A stretch of 64,000 nt of DNA from Alkalihalophilus pseudofirmus (lineage in GTDB: Bacteria; Bacillota; Bacilli; Bacillales; Bacillaceae_D), in the NCBI RefSeq assembly GCF_029094545.1, contig NZ_CP117835.1, forward strand, positions 3,576,001-3,640,000, written 5' to 3'. A model generated the notes under the pieces. It worked only from the letters and a program-made list of their open reading frames with translations, had not been told where the DNA came from and ran no database searches. Positions 8,706 through 18,106 of this stretch are shown here, piece after piece (positions within the stretch are counted from its first letter, which is position 1; each line of letters starts with the position of its first letter). The position numbers and the translations under genes were made by a program.

Positions 8706-9810
8706 TTACATCTTCAATGATGAACGCAAATATGCATTGATAAATCCGTCTAAATCGCCGTCCATAACGGCATTTGTGTTTCCGATCTCGAAGTTTGTTC
8801 GGTGGTCTTTTACAAGACTGTATGGATGGAACACATACGATCGGATCTGGCTCCCCCAGCCGATTTCTTTTTGCTCCCCGCGGATTTCGGCAAGCTCTTG
8901 CTGCTGCTTTTCAATCTCTAATTGGTAAAGCTTCGCCTTTAACATCTTCATTGCTTGGTCACGGTTTTTAATCTGTGAGCGTTCGCTTTGACATGTAACA
9001 ACTGTGTTTGTCGGCAAGTGAGTGATACGGATGGCAGAGTCGGTTGTATTAATATGCTGACCGCCGGCGCCGCTTGCACGGTACGTATCGACTTTTAAGT
9101 CCTCGGTGCGGATATCAATTTCCACATTATCATCAAGCTCCGGCATTACTTCGCAGGATACGAAAGATGTGTGACGGCGTCCTGATGAGTCAAACGGAGA
9201 AATACGGACGAGGCGGTGAACCCCTTTTTCGGCTTTTAAGTAGCCGTATGCGTTATGTCCTTTAATAAGGAGTGTAACACTTTTCACCCCAGCCTCATCA
9301 CCTGGCAGGTAATCCATTGTTTCGACTTTAAAGCCGCGCTGTTCAGACCAGCGAGTGTACATACGAAGGAGCATGGATGCCCAGTCTTGTGACTCCGTAC
9401 CTCCAGCACCTGGGTGCAGCTCAAGAATCGCATTATTTTTATCATATGGCTCACTTAAAAGAAGCTGCAGTTCAAAGTCATTTAGACGAGAGATTAACTC
9501 TTTTACTCCTGCTTCAAGTTCTTTTTCAAGCTCTTCATCCGCTTCTTCTTTCACAAGCTCATAGGAGACTTCAAGGTTCTCATACTCTTCTTCAAGCTCT
9601 AAAAATACATTTACTTGTTCTTTTAAGCCGTTTGACTCGTTGATCACGGTCTGTGCAGCCTCTTGATCATCCCAGAAGTCCGGGGCAGTCATAAACTCAT
9701 CAAGCTCAGCCATGCGCTCTTGCTTTGCTTCTAAGTCAAAGAGACCCCCTAAAGTCTGTTAATCGTTTGGCCATTGCTGCTAGTTCTTGCTTCACTTCTA
9801 CTAATTCCAT
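8706..9810 (-). CDS. prfB: Peptide chain release factor 2, with programmed +1 frameshift
   Basis: RF2 releases peptides at UGA and UAA. Translation starts at ATG 9810 (after GAGGTGAG), reads 24 codons to CTT, and meets an in-frame TGA at 9738-9736. A +1 shift at CTTTGAC resumes at GAC (9737) and gives about 367 residues. The body has the stop-codon-reading SPF tripeptide ([10 protein letters not shown]) and the catalytic GAGGQ loop. Taking the ATG at 9713 as the start would lose the N-terminal 32 residues. It follows secA, as in B. subtilis, with a terminator between them. Confidence 0.96.
9735..9750 (-). promoter_or_regulatory. prfB programmed frameshift element
   Basis: On the minus strand AGGGGG is followed after 3 nt by CTTTGAC, the canonical RF2 autoregulatory site. 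The Shine-Dalgarno-like AGGGGG stalls the ribosome and the weak UGA-C context promotes +1 slippage when RF2 is scarce. Confidence 0.95.
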
Positions 9811-9856
9811 ACGCTCACCTCATTGATTATTTCCCTACATAAATTCATTGCCGAAA

Positions 9857-9887
9857 AGGCTAAAGGAGCCCGCATAAGCGGGGCTCC
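9857..9887 (-). terminator. Terminator between secA and prfB
   Basis: The stem GGAGCCC/GGGCTCC with a short loop is followed by CTTTAG on the minus strand. The T-tract is short, so readthrough into prfB is possible. Confidence 0.65.
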
Positions 9888-9916
9888 ATTCAAACCTATA
9901 TTATGCGTTAGAGCTG

Positions 9917-12436
9917 TTATTTCCCCGCTCCGCAGCAGTTTTTGTATTTCTTGCCGCTTCCGCAAATGCACGCGTCGTTACGTCCGATCGTTTCGCCTTT
10001 ACGGATTGGCTTCTTTTTCTTCGGTTCTTGTTTAGATGTATCTTGATGAACTGCTTTTCCTTCAGCTACTTTTTGACGCTCAAGGTTCTGCTGCACTTGT
10101 GCCTTCATGATGTACATTGAGATTTCCTCTTCAATAGAAGCAATCATCGCTTCAAACATTTCGAAACCTTCGAAGCGGTATTCACGCAATGGATCGTTTT
10201 GCCCGTATGCACGCAGGTGGATCCCTTGGCGCAGCTGATCCATTTGGTCAATATGGTTCATCCATTTACGGTCAACCGTGCGGAGCATAATAACTTTCTC
10301 GAACTCACGCATATGTTCAGGTGTGAACTGCTCTTCTTTTTCATTGTAGCGAGCAATCACTTTCTCCGTAATAGCCTCAACCATTTCCTCTGGATCTAAG
10401 CCTTTAATATCTTTCTCTTCAAGCTCGCCCTCTTGAAGAAGGTTTGCATTCATATAGTTGACGATCGCCATAAGATCCCAATCCTCTGGCACTTCATTCT
10501 CAGGTGTGTGCAGACGGACTGTGCGATCAATGACATCCTTAATCATCGTCTCCACAATTTTACGCAGGTTGTCAGACTCAAGTACTTCCATACGCTGCTT
10601 GTAAATGATCTCACGCTGCTCACGCATTACATCATCATATTGAAGGATCTGCTTACGAGCATCGAAGTTGTTACCCTCTACTCGTTTTTGAGCCGTTTCA
10701 ACCGCACGTGAAACAAGACGGCTTTCAATTGGCTGATCCTCTTCCATGCCAAGACGCTCCATCATAGAACGCATATTATCAGAACCGAAGCGGCGCATTA
10801 ATTCATCTTCCATTGATAAATAGAATTGAGATGAACCAGGGTCCCCTTGACGACCGGCACGACCACGAAGCTGGTTATCAATACGACGACTCTCATGGCG
10901 TTCTGTACCTAAAACATGAAGACCGCCAAGCTCGCGTACACCTTCGCCTAGTTTAATATCTGTACCACGGCCGGCCATGTTCGTTGCGATCGTTACTGCA
11001 CCTTGTTGACCTGCGCCCTCGATAATTTCAGCCTCACGCTCATGGTTTTTCGCATTTAATACATGATGCGGTACACGGCGTTTATTTAAAAGCTTTGAAA
11101 CAAGTTCAGATGTCTCAACGCTTACAGTACCAACCAGTACAGGTTGTCCCTTTTTATGGATTTCTTCAATTTCGTTAACAACCGCTCTAAACTTCGCTTC
11201 CATCGTCTTATAGATAAGATCCGGCTTATCAATACGGGCAATTGGTTTGTTGGTTGGAATCACCATAACGTCCATGCCGTAAATGTTGCGGAATTCTTCT
11301 TCTTCCGTCTTCGCAGTACCAGTCATACCGGCAAGCTTCTCATACATACGGAAGTAGTTTTGGAATGTAATTGAAGCAAGTGTCATGCTCTCGCGCTGGA
11401 TCTGCATGCCTTCTTTTGCTTCAATCGCTTGGTGAAGACCATCACTATAGCGGCGGCCTTTCATCAGACGGCCTGTGAATTGGTCAACAATCACCACTTC
11501 ACCGTCTTCCACCACATAGTCCCCGTCACGCTGCATAACGACATGTGCTTTTAATGATTGATTTAAATGGTGGTTTAACTGAACATGCTTCTGATCATAT
11601 AAGTTCTCGATTCCAAACGCACGCTCTGCTTTTGAAACCCCTTCTTCTGTCAGCTGAACCGCTTTTGTTTTTTCATCAAACGTGTAATCTTCCTCTGCCT
11701 TTAACACGCGGATAAATGAGTTTGCCTGCGTGTACAGCTGGGTTGAACGTTCAACTGATCCAGAAATAATTAACGGTGTTCTTGCTTCATCGACTAAGAT
11801 CGAGTCAACCTCATCGACAAGAGCAAAGTGAAGCGGACGCTGTACCATCTGCTCTTTATAGAGAACCATGTTGTCACGAAGATAATCAAAGCCTAGCTCG
11901 TTGTTTGTGCTGTACGTAATATCTGCACGATACGCTTCTGCTTTTTCTTCTTTTGTAAGACCCGATTCATTCAGCCCGACAGTCAGCCCTAAGAAACGGT
12001 ATAACTCACCCATCGTTTCGCAGTCACGGCGAGCTAAGTATTCATTGACGGTCACAACATGAACGCCTTTTCCTGTTAACGCATTTAAATAAACAGGGAG
12101 TGTTCCAACTAATGTTTTACCTTCCCCTGTTTTCATTTCTGAAATATTTCCTTGATGCAGTGCAATACCGCCTAATAGCTGGACGCGGTAAGGTGTCATA
12201 CGAAGGACACGTGTTGAAGCTTCGCGAACGGTTGCGAAGGCTTCTGGTAATAAATCATCTAGTTTTTCGCCTTTTTCAAGACGCTCTTTAAATTCAAACG
12301 TTTTCTTTTGAAGACCATCATCTGATAGCTTTTTCATATCATCGGCTAGCGCATCAATTTGGTCCACGATCTTTTCGTTTTTCTTTACTTGACGCTGACT
12401 TGGATCACCGATGACTTTTTTAAGTAGTCCTAGCAT
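9917..12436 (-). CDS. secA: Preprotein translocase ATPase SecA
   Basis: An 839-residue motor that drives secreted proteins through SecYEG. It shows Walker A MKTGEGKT near residue 100, the [11 protein letters not shown] motif near 208, and a helicase-like second nucleotide domain with [10 protein letters not shown]. The C-terminal zinc-binding tail ends in [14 protein letters not shown], used for SecB or membrane contacts. Length is normal for Bacillus. It is normally preceded by hpf; here about 5.5 kb of plus-strand genes separates the two. Confidence 0.97.
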   Translation of the reverse strand: MLGLLKKVIGDPSQRQVKKNEKIVDQIDALADDMKKLSDDGLQKKTFEFKERLEKGEKLDDLLPEAFATVREASTRVLRMTPYRVQLLGGIALHQGNISEMKTGEGKTLVGTLPVYLNALTGKGVHVVTVNEYLARRDCETMGELYRFLGLTVGLNESGLTKEEKAEAYRADITYSTNNELGFDYLRDNMVLYKEQMVQRPLHFALVDEVDSILVDEARTPLIISGSVERSTQLYTQANSFIRVLKAEEDYTFDEKTKAVQLTEEGVSKAERAFGIENLYDQKHVQLNHHLNQSLKAHVVMQRDGDYVVEDGEVVIVDQFTGRLMKGRRYSDGLHQAIEAKEGMQIQRESMTLASITFQNYFRMYEKLAGMTGTAKTEEEEFRNIYGMDVMVIPTNKPIARIDKPDLIYKTMEAKFRAVVNEIEEIHKKGQPVLVGTVSVETSELVSKLLNKRRVPHHVLNAKNHEREAEIIEGAGQQGAVTIATNMAGRGTDIKLGEGVRELGGLHVLGTERHESRRIDNQLRGRAGRQGDPGSSQFYLSMEDELMRRFGSDNMRSMMERLGMEEDQPIESRLVSRAVETAQKRVEGNNFDARKQILQYDDVMREQREIIYKQRMEVLESDNLRKIVETMIKDVIDRTVRLHTPENEVPEDWDLMAIVNYMNANLLQEGELEEKDIKGLDPEEMVEAITEKVIARYNEKEEQFTPEHMREFEKVIMLRTVDRKWMNHIDQMDQLRQGIHLRAYGQNDPLREYRFEGFEMFEAMIASIEEEISMYIMKAQVQQNLERQKVAEGKAVHQDTSKQEPKKKKPIRKGETIGRNDACICGSGKKYKNCCGAGK

Positions 12437-12741
12437 TGAATTCGCCCTCTCTTCATTCAGCTCATAACAACAACTTTCTATGAACGTGAAGCTTTATCTC
12501 GCATATGCTCAATTTTAACAGGTTAAATCTGCCCTTACAAGGTAATTACCGCTACGGTGCCTAGAAGATGTCGACACGAACCCGCCTTACAGTCAGTGAA
12601 TCGACAGCATGACTCGTTGATCAAGTAAAACTTTATTAAATAGTGAGAGATTACTTCAGCCTTTACTGAACCTTAGCCTTTCTTGTTATTCACCAAGCTT
12701 CTAATTTTGGTTCCCTGCACCCAATATACGGAATAAACTCA

Positions 12742-12770
12742 TTTTCTTGAACGCTTTCATTTGATATAGT
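12742..12770 (+). promoter_or_regulatory. Possible promoter of the sensor kinase gene (12437-12803 gap)
   Basis: TTTTCT, a 17-nt spacer and TATAGT lie 34 bp before the kinase ATG. The spacer contains TGAACGCTTTCA, a shortened CcpA-site-like palindrome. The remainder of the 367-bp divergent gap with secA shows no gene and no clear secA promoter. Confidence 0.4.
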
Positions 12771-12803
12771 AAAGGAAATTGTAAAAAAAATGAGGAAATT
12801 CTG

Positions 12804-14435
12804 ATGAAGAACCCGCTTAGCTATTTTAAAAAGGAGAAACCGTACCAACTGCGAACACTCATCATCCTATTAGTATCGATAGTGGTCGTTAGTTCACTGC
12901 TTTTAACCGGCCTTCTCGTTGCTTATGATACAGCCCAGCGCAGCGAGCGGACACTTGAAGAGAAAGCACGGACCATCGCGGCCACCATCGGGCAGACTCC
13001 AGATGTCATTTACGGCCTGCGAAACGGGGATCAAGATGGTTCTGTACAAGCCTTTACAAAAGAGGTTCAAGACCTGACAGATGTACATTATATTGTCGTC
13101 ATGGACATGAACAGTATCCGGCTTTCACACCCAAATGAAGAATTAATAGGTGAGAGATTTGTCGGCGGTGATGAGGACCGTGCCTTGCAAGGCGAATCCT
13201 ATACGTCGGTTGCCGAAGGAACATTAGGAGAATCAATGCGTGCCTTCGTACCGGTCTATGACGGAGATGAACAAATCGGCGTTGTCTCTACCGGTATTTT
13301 GCAAAGCCAGATCCGCTCAACGATCATTGAAGGTCAAACAAGCATCATTTACGGCCTTATTCTCGGTTTATTAGCTGGATTGATCGGGGCCCTGTTTTTA
13401 GCCCAGAAGATTAAAAATGTCTTAAACGGACTTGAACCGAGTGAAATATCACAGCTGCTTAAAGAACGCGAGGCAATGCTCGCTTCTGTTCGGGAAGGGA
13501 TTATTGCGATTGATGAAAAAGGGGTGATTGTGGTTGCAAACCGCGCCGCACTCAGCATGTTTGAACGTGCCGGGCTTAAGGGTAACCCTTTAGGACAGCA
13601 TGTCGCATCCTACATGCCTAACTCACGCCTGCATGAAGTATTAGTCCATAAAGAGATGAAATTAGACCAAGCGGAAAAACTGAATAAGCTCGATATAGTC
13701 ATTAATCATGTCCCTGTTAAAACGTCCGGCCGATTAGTCGGCGCTTTGGCTACCTTCCGTGATAAAACAGAACTGACAATGATGCTAGAGCAATTATCCG
13801 GTGCGAAAACATATGCTGAAACACTGCGCAGCCACACCCATGAATTTATGAATAAACTTCATGTTATCTCGGCGATGGTTTTTACCGAGTCTTATGATGA
13901 GCTGCAATCTTACATTCAAACGATCTCTGACTTCTATCAAAAAGATGTCGGCTGGATCTCAGACTACGTGAAGGATCCTGTCTTAGCAGGCTACCTTCTA
14001 AACAAATTAAGTTTCCTAGAAGAGCAAGGCGTCGAAGTTGATTTATGCGGTGAGATGCCGTGGCCTTCGATTAGACAAGCTGAGGTCCTTGATTCCTTAA
14101 TTACCGTCATCGGCAACTCGCTCGATAACGCCTATGAAGCGATCAAAGAGCAAGATGTGCAGGAATTGTATATTGACGTTTCCTATTCCGAAGATGGTTA
14201 CTTGGAATGGACCGTAGAAGATAACGGACCGGGGCTTGATGAAGACCATCCGAGAAATTGGCTGGAGAAAAAGCAAACGACAAAAAGCGGCGACCGCGGC
14301 TATGGCATGTATCTAATTAATGAAGCAATCCGCCGTACAAACGGAGAGCTTGAAATTGATTCACAGAAAGGAGAAGGAATGACGTTTAAGGCACGCATTC
14401 CCTACACCAATCATGATACGAGTACTCATTATTGA
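12804..14435 (+). CDS. CitA/DcuS-type sensor histidine kinase
   Basis: A 543-residue membrane kinase sensing an external ligand, probably a di- or tricarboxylate. Membrane segments at about residues 20-42 and 178-198 bracket an extracytoplasmic PAS/Cache-like sensor domain. A cytoplasmic PAS domain (about 215-320) follows. The phosphorylation box LRSHTHEFMNKLHVI is diagnostic of the CitA/DcuS/MalK family, and the ATPase has N and G boxes GNSLDNAYEAI and DNGPGLDED. The gene overlaps the response regulator by 23 nt. The downstream SLC13 transporter is the likely target, so C4-dicarboxylate is the probable signal (inference). Confidence 0.88.
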   Translation: MKNPLSYFKKEKPYQLRTLIILLVSIVVVSSLLLTGLLVAYDTAQRSERTLEEKARTIAATIGQTPDVIYGLRNGDQDGSVQAFTKEVQDLTDVHYIVVMDMNSIRLSHPNEELIGERFVGGDEDRALQGESYTSVAEGTLGESMRAFVPVYDGDEQIGVVSTGILQSQIRSTIIEGQTSIIYGLILGLLAGLIGALFLAQKIKNVLNGLEPSEISQLLKEREAMLASVREGIIAIDEKGVIVVANRAALSMFERAGLKGNPLGQHVASYMPNSRLHEVLVHKEMKLDQAEKLNKLDIVINHVPVKTSGRLVGALATFRDKTELTMMLEQLSGAKTYAETLRSHTHEFMNKLHVISAMVFTESYDELQSYIQTISDFYQKDVGWISDYVKDPVLAGYLLNKLSFLEEQGVEVDLCGEMPWPSIRQAEVLDSLITVIGNSLDNAYEAIKEQDVQELYIDVSYSEDGYLEWTVEDNGPGLDEDHPRNWLEKKQTTKSGDRGYGMYLINEAIRRTNGELEIDSQKGEGMTFKARIPYTNHDTSTHY

Positions 14436-15141
14436 AGATGACCCGATGGTAGCTAAGTTTAATGCGATCTTCGTTGAAAGAATTCCAGAGTTTAAGCTTG
14501 TTGGCGTCGCGCGCGGCATCGAGGAAGGCTGGACCTATTTAAACGAAGAAGCTGTTGATTTAATTTTACTAGATGTATATATGACGAATGAGAACGGGCT
14601 GGATCTATTAATGGAACTGCGGCGCGAGAATCATCCGGTCGATGTGATCGTCGTCTCCTCCGCCAATGACCGCGGCTCGATTCAAACCGCCCTCCGTTTT
14701 GGTGCGGTGGACTATTTAATTAAGCCATTTGAATTTGATCGTTTTCAAGATGCGCTCTTGCGCTATAAGCAGACCTTTCAAGATATGAAAAAAGAAGCCA
14801 TCCAGCAAGAAGAGGTTGATCGTTTATTTTTAACAAAAGGCAATTCAAATAAAGATGTCCCAAAAGCCGACCTCCCCTTGCCAAAAGGAATCACAAAAGA
14901 AACGTACATACGCGTGCTGCGGGAAATTAATAAGCATAGCGACTGGTTCTCAACCAATGATCTAGTAGAAGCAACCGGGATATCCCGAGTATCTTTGCGT
15001 AAGTACCTTCAATATTTAACAAACTCCGATATTCTCCTGTTCGATGTCGATTATCAGCGCACCGGGCGCCCGCTGCATCAATATAAGCTGACCAACCAAG
15101 GCTATGATTATATTGTGAGTGTGTTAAAGGAAGAGAAATAA
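14413..15141 (+). CDS. CitB/DcuR/MalR-type response regulator
   Basis: A 242-residue partner of the preceding kinase. The receiver domain shows D9/D10, phospho-acceptor D54 (LLDVYM) and K104 (YLIKPF). The C-terminal DNA-binding part (about residues 165-235) has the winged-helix sequence GISRVSLRKYLQYL found in CitB-type regulators. It probably activates the transporter gene after it. A hairpin terminator lies 6 bp past the stop, so the transporter must have its own promoter. Confidence 0.9.
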   Translation: MIRVLIIEDDPMVAKFNAIFVERIPEFKLVGVARGIEEGWTYLNEEAVDLILLDVYMTNENGLDLLMELRRENHPVDVIVVSSANDRGSIQTALRFGAVDYLIKPFEFDRFQDALLRYKQTFQDMKKEAIQQEEVDRLFLTKGNSNKDVPKADLPLPKGITKETYIRVLREINKHSDWFSTNDLVEATGISRVSLRKYLQYLTNSDILLFDVDYQRTGRPLHQYKLTNQGYDYIVSVLKEEK

Positions 15142-15146
15142 ACGGG

Positions 15147-15173
15147 AACTGCCGTGTTTGCGGCAGTTTTTTA
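15147..15173 (+). terminator. Terminator of the two-component operon
   Basis: AACTGCCG, a 6-nt loop and CGGCAGTT are followed by TTTTTT, a strong intrinsic terminator just after the response regulator stop. Confidence 0.9.
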
Positions 15174-15200
15174 GTTTGGTGCGTTGTTTTATGCGGGAGG

Positions 15201-15214
15201 ACTGAGCACTCAGC
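15201..15214. repeat. 14-bp palindrome ACTGAGCACTCAGC near array B
   Basis: A copy of the ACTGAG-NN-CTCAG palindrome seen at 8459 and 43075. Here it stands 10 bp before a TTAGCAAA-type array, which links the two core types. Confidence 0.75.
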
Positions 15215-15224
15215 AGGGGTTTTT

Positions 15225-15316
15225 TTAGCAAATTTGTTGTGTTTTTTAGCAAAGGCGTCATTTATTCTAGCAAACTAGGTGACTTTTCTAGCAAATCTTT
15301 CAATTATTTCAGCAAA
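15225..15316 (+). repeat. Core array B: five TTAGCAAA cores, exact 21-nt period
   Basis: Cores start at 15225 (TTAGCAAA), 15246, 15267 (CTAGCAAA), 15288 and 15309 (TCAGCAAA). Each is separated by exactly 13 nt of unconserved sequence. It shares the 8+13 layout of the GACGCAAT arrays, and GCAA sits at positions 4-7 of both core types. It lies just beyond the terminator of the two-component operon and reads in the same direction. With the palindrome and promoter region it accounts for the 322-bp gap before the transporter. Confidence 0.85.
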
Positions 15317-15430
15317 TACTAACAAATATTGGAACACACCTACTTAATCTCACTTTCTTTAGTTACAAAACCCTGCATAATAGTTTCTAAAACTGTACGA
15401 TAAGACTCAAATGATTCAGAATATAAAGAA

Positions 15431-15444
15431 AGAAACCGCTTTCA
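15431..15444. promoter_or_regulatory. cre-like CcpA site before the SLC13 transporter
   Basis: AGAAACCGCTTTCA reads on the minus strand as TGAAAGCGGTTTCT, 13 of 14 matches to TGWAANCGNTNWCA. It lies 20 bp upstream of the ATG, where a bound repressor would block transcription. Catabolite repression of the transporter is inferred. Confidence 0.6.
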
Positions 15445-15463
15445 AGAGAGGGAGGCTTTAAAC

Positions 15464-17128
15464 ATGAAAAATATGGTAGCGAATGTTTGGAACGGCCTAT
15501 GGCACTCACACCGTCAAACGAAAAAACTACTCAATGTCTTTTCCTATCAAAAAGGATCAGCTGCAAAAGCTGCACATGCAAGCGCCACAAGCTCACGTGA
15601 AGGGCAGTCAATGCAGCCGGGTTATAATGATAACGAACCAAAAAAATCCTATTCAAAAGCACAAATGATCGGCCTGGTCCTAGGTCCGGCACTCTTTTTA
15701 CTTACGATCTTATTCTTCTCTCCGGAAGGATTAAGCTTTGAAGCAAGAGCTGTTCTTGCAATAACGTTATGGGTAGCCACATGGTGGATCACCGAGGCGA
15801 TTCCAATTCCGGCAACGTCGATCCTGCCGATATTCTTACTGCCAATTACCGGCGCACTTGATGGGGGGACCGTAACATCTGCATATGGCGACGATATCAT
15901 TTTCTTATTCCTAGGTGGTTTCTTTATTGCCACGGCGATGGAAAAATGGAACCTCCACAAGCGTATGGCTCTAGCGATTATCGCTTTTATCGGAACAAGC
16001 ACACAACGTATTTTACTTGGATTTATGATTGCAACAGCGTTTTTATCAATGTGGGTATCGAATACGGCAGCCGTTATGATGATGGTGCCGATGGGACTTG
16101 CTATCACGGCTCAGGTAGCAGCAGCTCTTAAAGGAAAGCCTGAAGAGCGCGACTTGCCGAAATTTGAAAAAGCGCTGATCTTTGGTGTAGGTTATGCCGG
16201 TACAATCGGTGGTCTTGGTACATTAATCGGGACGCCGCCAAATATTATTTTAGCAGCACAAGCACAGCAATTATTTGATGTTGAAATTTCATTTGCACGA
16301 TGGATGTTGGTCGGGGTACCTGTTGTTATTCTTCTATTAGTCATTGCGTGGATGTACCTTGGACGCATGGCATTTAAGATGAGCATTAAAGGTCTTCCTG
16401 GAGGCAAAAACTTAATTCAAAACGAACGTACGAAGCTTGGAAAAACGTCATTTGAAGAAAAAGCAGTGGCTGCTGTCTTCACATTTGCCGCATTCATGTG
16501 GATCTCCCGCGAATTCATCTGGGTCGATCTTGTTCCTGAATTACGTGATGGTATGATTGCCGTATTAGCAGCTGTTATGCTGTTTGTCATTCCAACTTCA
16601 CGTAAATTTGGTTCTCGTATTTTAGAATGGAAAGATTCTCGTGATATTCCTTGGGGCGTGCTTCTTCTATTCGGTGGCGGTCTTGCAATTGCTGCTGGAT
16701 TTAGAGAAACGGGTTTATCTGATTGGATGGGTACGCAGCTGACAGTGCTTGACGGCTTACACCTAATCGTCATGATTGCTGCAACAGCGCTGTTCGTTCT
16801 ATTCTTAACAGAGATCACATCAAACACAGCAACAGCGACAATGATCATTCCAGTTGTTGCGTCGCTTGCACTTGCGTTAAATATTCACCCATTTGCCCTT
16901 ATGATTCCTTGTGCGATGGCTGCTAACTGTGCATTCATGCTTCCGGTTGGTACACCGCCAAATGCAATCATTTTCGGTACGGGTAAATTAAAAATCATCG
17001 AGATGGTACGAGTCGGGTTCTTAATTAACTTGATTGCTGCCTTCCTTATCGTCCTTGCCGTGTACTTCATGGTGCCGCTATTCTGGGGCATTGATCTAAA
17101 TGTAGTACCAGCTGGATTCAGTTTATAA
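15464..17128 (+). CDS. SLC13/DASS family sodium-coupled carboxylate transporter
   Basis: A 554-residue inner-membrane symporter, probably for C4-dicarboxylates such as malate or succinate. The transporter core has 11-12 membrane segments and the two family signatures: TEAIPIPATSILPIF with SNTAAVMMMVP in the first half, and ITSNTATATMIIPV followed by PVGTPPNAIIFGTG in the second. An unusual hydrophilic N-terminal extension of about 65 residues precedes the first membrane helix. The start follows GAGGGAGG. Its position after a DcuSR-type system and the cre-like site support carboxylate uptake; sulfate is a less likely substrate. Confidence 0.9.
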   Translation: MKNMVANVWNGLWHSHRQTKKLLNVFSYQKGSAAKAAHASATSSREGQSMQPGYNDNEPKKSYSKAQMIGLVLGPALFLLTILFFSPEGLSFEARAVLAITLWVATWWITEAIPIPATSILPIFLLPITGALDGGTVTSAYGDDIIFLFLGGFFIATAMEKWNLHKRMALAIIAFIGTSTQRILLGFMIATAFLSMWVSNTAAVMMMVPMGLAITAQVAAALKGKPEERDLPKFEKALIFGVGYAGTIGGLGTLIGTPPNIILAAQAQQLFDVEISFARWMLVGVPVVILLLVIAWMYLGRMAFKMSIKGLPGGKNLIQNERTKLGKTSFEEKAVAAVFTFAAFMWISREFIWVDLVPELRDGMIAVLAAVMLFVIPTSRKFGSRILEWKDSRDIPWGVLLLFGGGLAIAAGFRETGLSDWMGTQLTVLDGLHLIVMIAATALFVLFLTEITSNTATATMIIPVVASLALALNIHPFALMIPCAMAANCAFMLPVGTPPNAIIFGTGKLKIIEMVRVGFLINLIAAFLIVLAVYFMVPLFWGIDLNVVPAGFSL

Positions 17129-17132
17129 GTAC

Positions 17133-17172
17133 AAAGAGGAAATCACCTTTTCTAGGCGATTTCCTCTTTTTT
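17133..17172 (+). terminator. Terminator of the SLC13 gene
   Basis: AAAGAGGAAATC pairs with GATTTCCTCTTT across a 13-nt loop and leads into TTTTTT. Confidence 0.88.
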
Positions 17173-17237
17173 CATTTAGACATCCTTCCAACTTGGCACC
17201 CCTTGCATATCGTGGTGATTAAGAAGGAGGTCATCAT

Positions 17238-17900
17238 ATGTATCGAAATCAACGCAGTATCAATTGGGGGGTGGACTCGGCCGCAGCTGTCACACAAGAG
17301 CTGTATGAGTGCGTCACCTCCTCGTACGGACAGCCTGACTTTTGGGGCCGCTACCTAACCACGATTGAAAATGTAAGTGACGGTCTGACTCCTGAAGAGA
17401 TACGCTTTATCCGCGATCAAGGGATAAAGATTATGCCGATCTACAATAATTTCAGTGAAGCAGTCGGCGAACGTGCCGGAGCAGTGGCCGCTCGAAATGC
17501 GATCTTCCAAGCAAGACGGCTCGGTATTTTAGAAGGCAGCTTCATTTTCGCTAATATTAAAAACTTCTTCAATGTGGATCCAGCATGGCTGATTGCTTGG
17601 TCCGAAGCGTTTTACACGAGTCCTTACCGTCCAGGCTTTTTCGGCGATCCGGTAGAAGGCGGTTTTAATGAAGCGTATTGTAATGCGTCTGAAGCAAGCG
17701 AGAGCATCCGCCAGCAAGCAGTCATCTTAAGCGCGGAGCCAGAGCCCGGCACAACGCCTAAAAACCGAATTCCGCGCTATAATCCAGCCAGACCGGATTG
17801 TGATGCCAATGTTTGGGCATGGCAATACGGCCGCGACTCAGAAAACTGTCCAATTGATACCGTCTTAATGGAAACAAGGCTATACGAGGCCCTAGGGTAG
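17238..17900 (+). CDS. DUF1906 / glycoside-hydrolase-like TIM-barrel protein
   Basis: A 220-residue protein resembling the Rv2525c-like glycoside-hydrolase-like domain. The start WGVDSA, then FWGRYLTTIENVSDGLTPEEIRFIRDQ, then IKIMPIYNNF near residue 75 match the order of strands and helices in that family. Asp, Glu and aromatic residues in these strands are the usual barrel-mouth positions. There is no signal peptide, so it is cytoplasmic or released otherwise, which is uncommon for cell-wall-acting members. The ATG follows AAGGAGGTCATCAT. Its substrate is unknown, and it sits alone between the transporter terminator and a core array. Confidence 0.7.
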   Translation: MYRNQRSINWGVDSAAAVTQELYECVTSSYGQPDFWGRYLTTIENVSDGLTPEEIRFIRDQGIKIMPIYNNFSEAVGERAGAVAARNAIFQARRLGILEGSFIFANIKNFFNVDPAWLIAWSEAFYTSPYRPGFFGDPVEGGFNEAYCNASEASESIRQQAVILSAEPEPGTTPKNRIPRYNPARPDCDANVWAWQYGRDSENCPIDTVLMETRLYEALG

Positions 17901-17905
17901 AGATT

Positions 17906-18038
17906 AACGCAATTAGGACCTAATAAGCGCATTTAATCACCCAACCAGCGCAGTCCAAGCTTAGACTCACGCATATCTGCCGGCAACCGACGCAATAGCA
18001 CAAGCAATCCATCCAATAACCAGCCAGACAGACGCAAT
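17906..18038 (+). repeat. Core array C: seven GACGCAAT-type cores
   Basis: Cores start at 17906 (AACGCAAT), 17926 (AGCGCATT), 17947, 17968, 17989 (GACGCAAT), 18010 (CATCCAAT, degenerate) and 18031 (GACGCAAT). The first step is 20 nt and the other five are exactly 21. It begins 5 bp after the stop of the DUF1906-like gene and reads in the same direction, with no terminator in between. Confidence 0.8.
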
Positions 18039-18064
18039 CTCCTCCCCCACCCCATACACAAAAC

Positions 18065-18096
18065 AAAGGAGCACAGCTGGTGAGCTGCACTCCTTT
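18065..18096. terminator. Probable bidirectional terminator before hpf end
   Basis: AAAGGAG...CAGCT pairs with AGCTG...CTCCTTT with two internal mismatches. T-richness is better on the plus side (CCTTTT). It lies between the convergent array C and hpf. Confidence 0.6.
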
Positions 18097-18106
18097 TCAC
18101 GTTATT

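Noticed and set aside
15649-16107. 152-codon minus-strand frame inside the SLC13 gene
   Set aside because: A shadow of a strongly coding plus-strand membrane protein; it has no ribosome site or recognisable domain.
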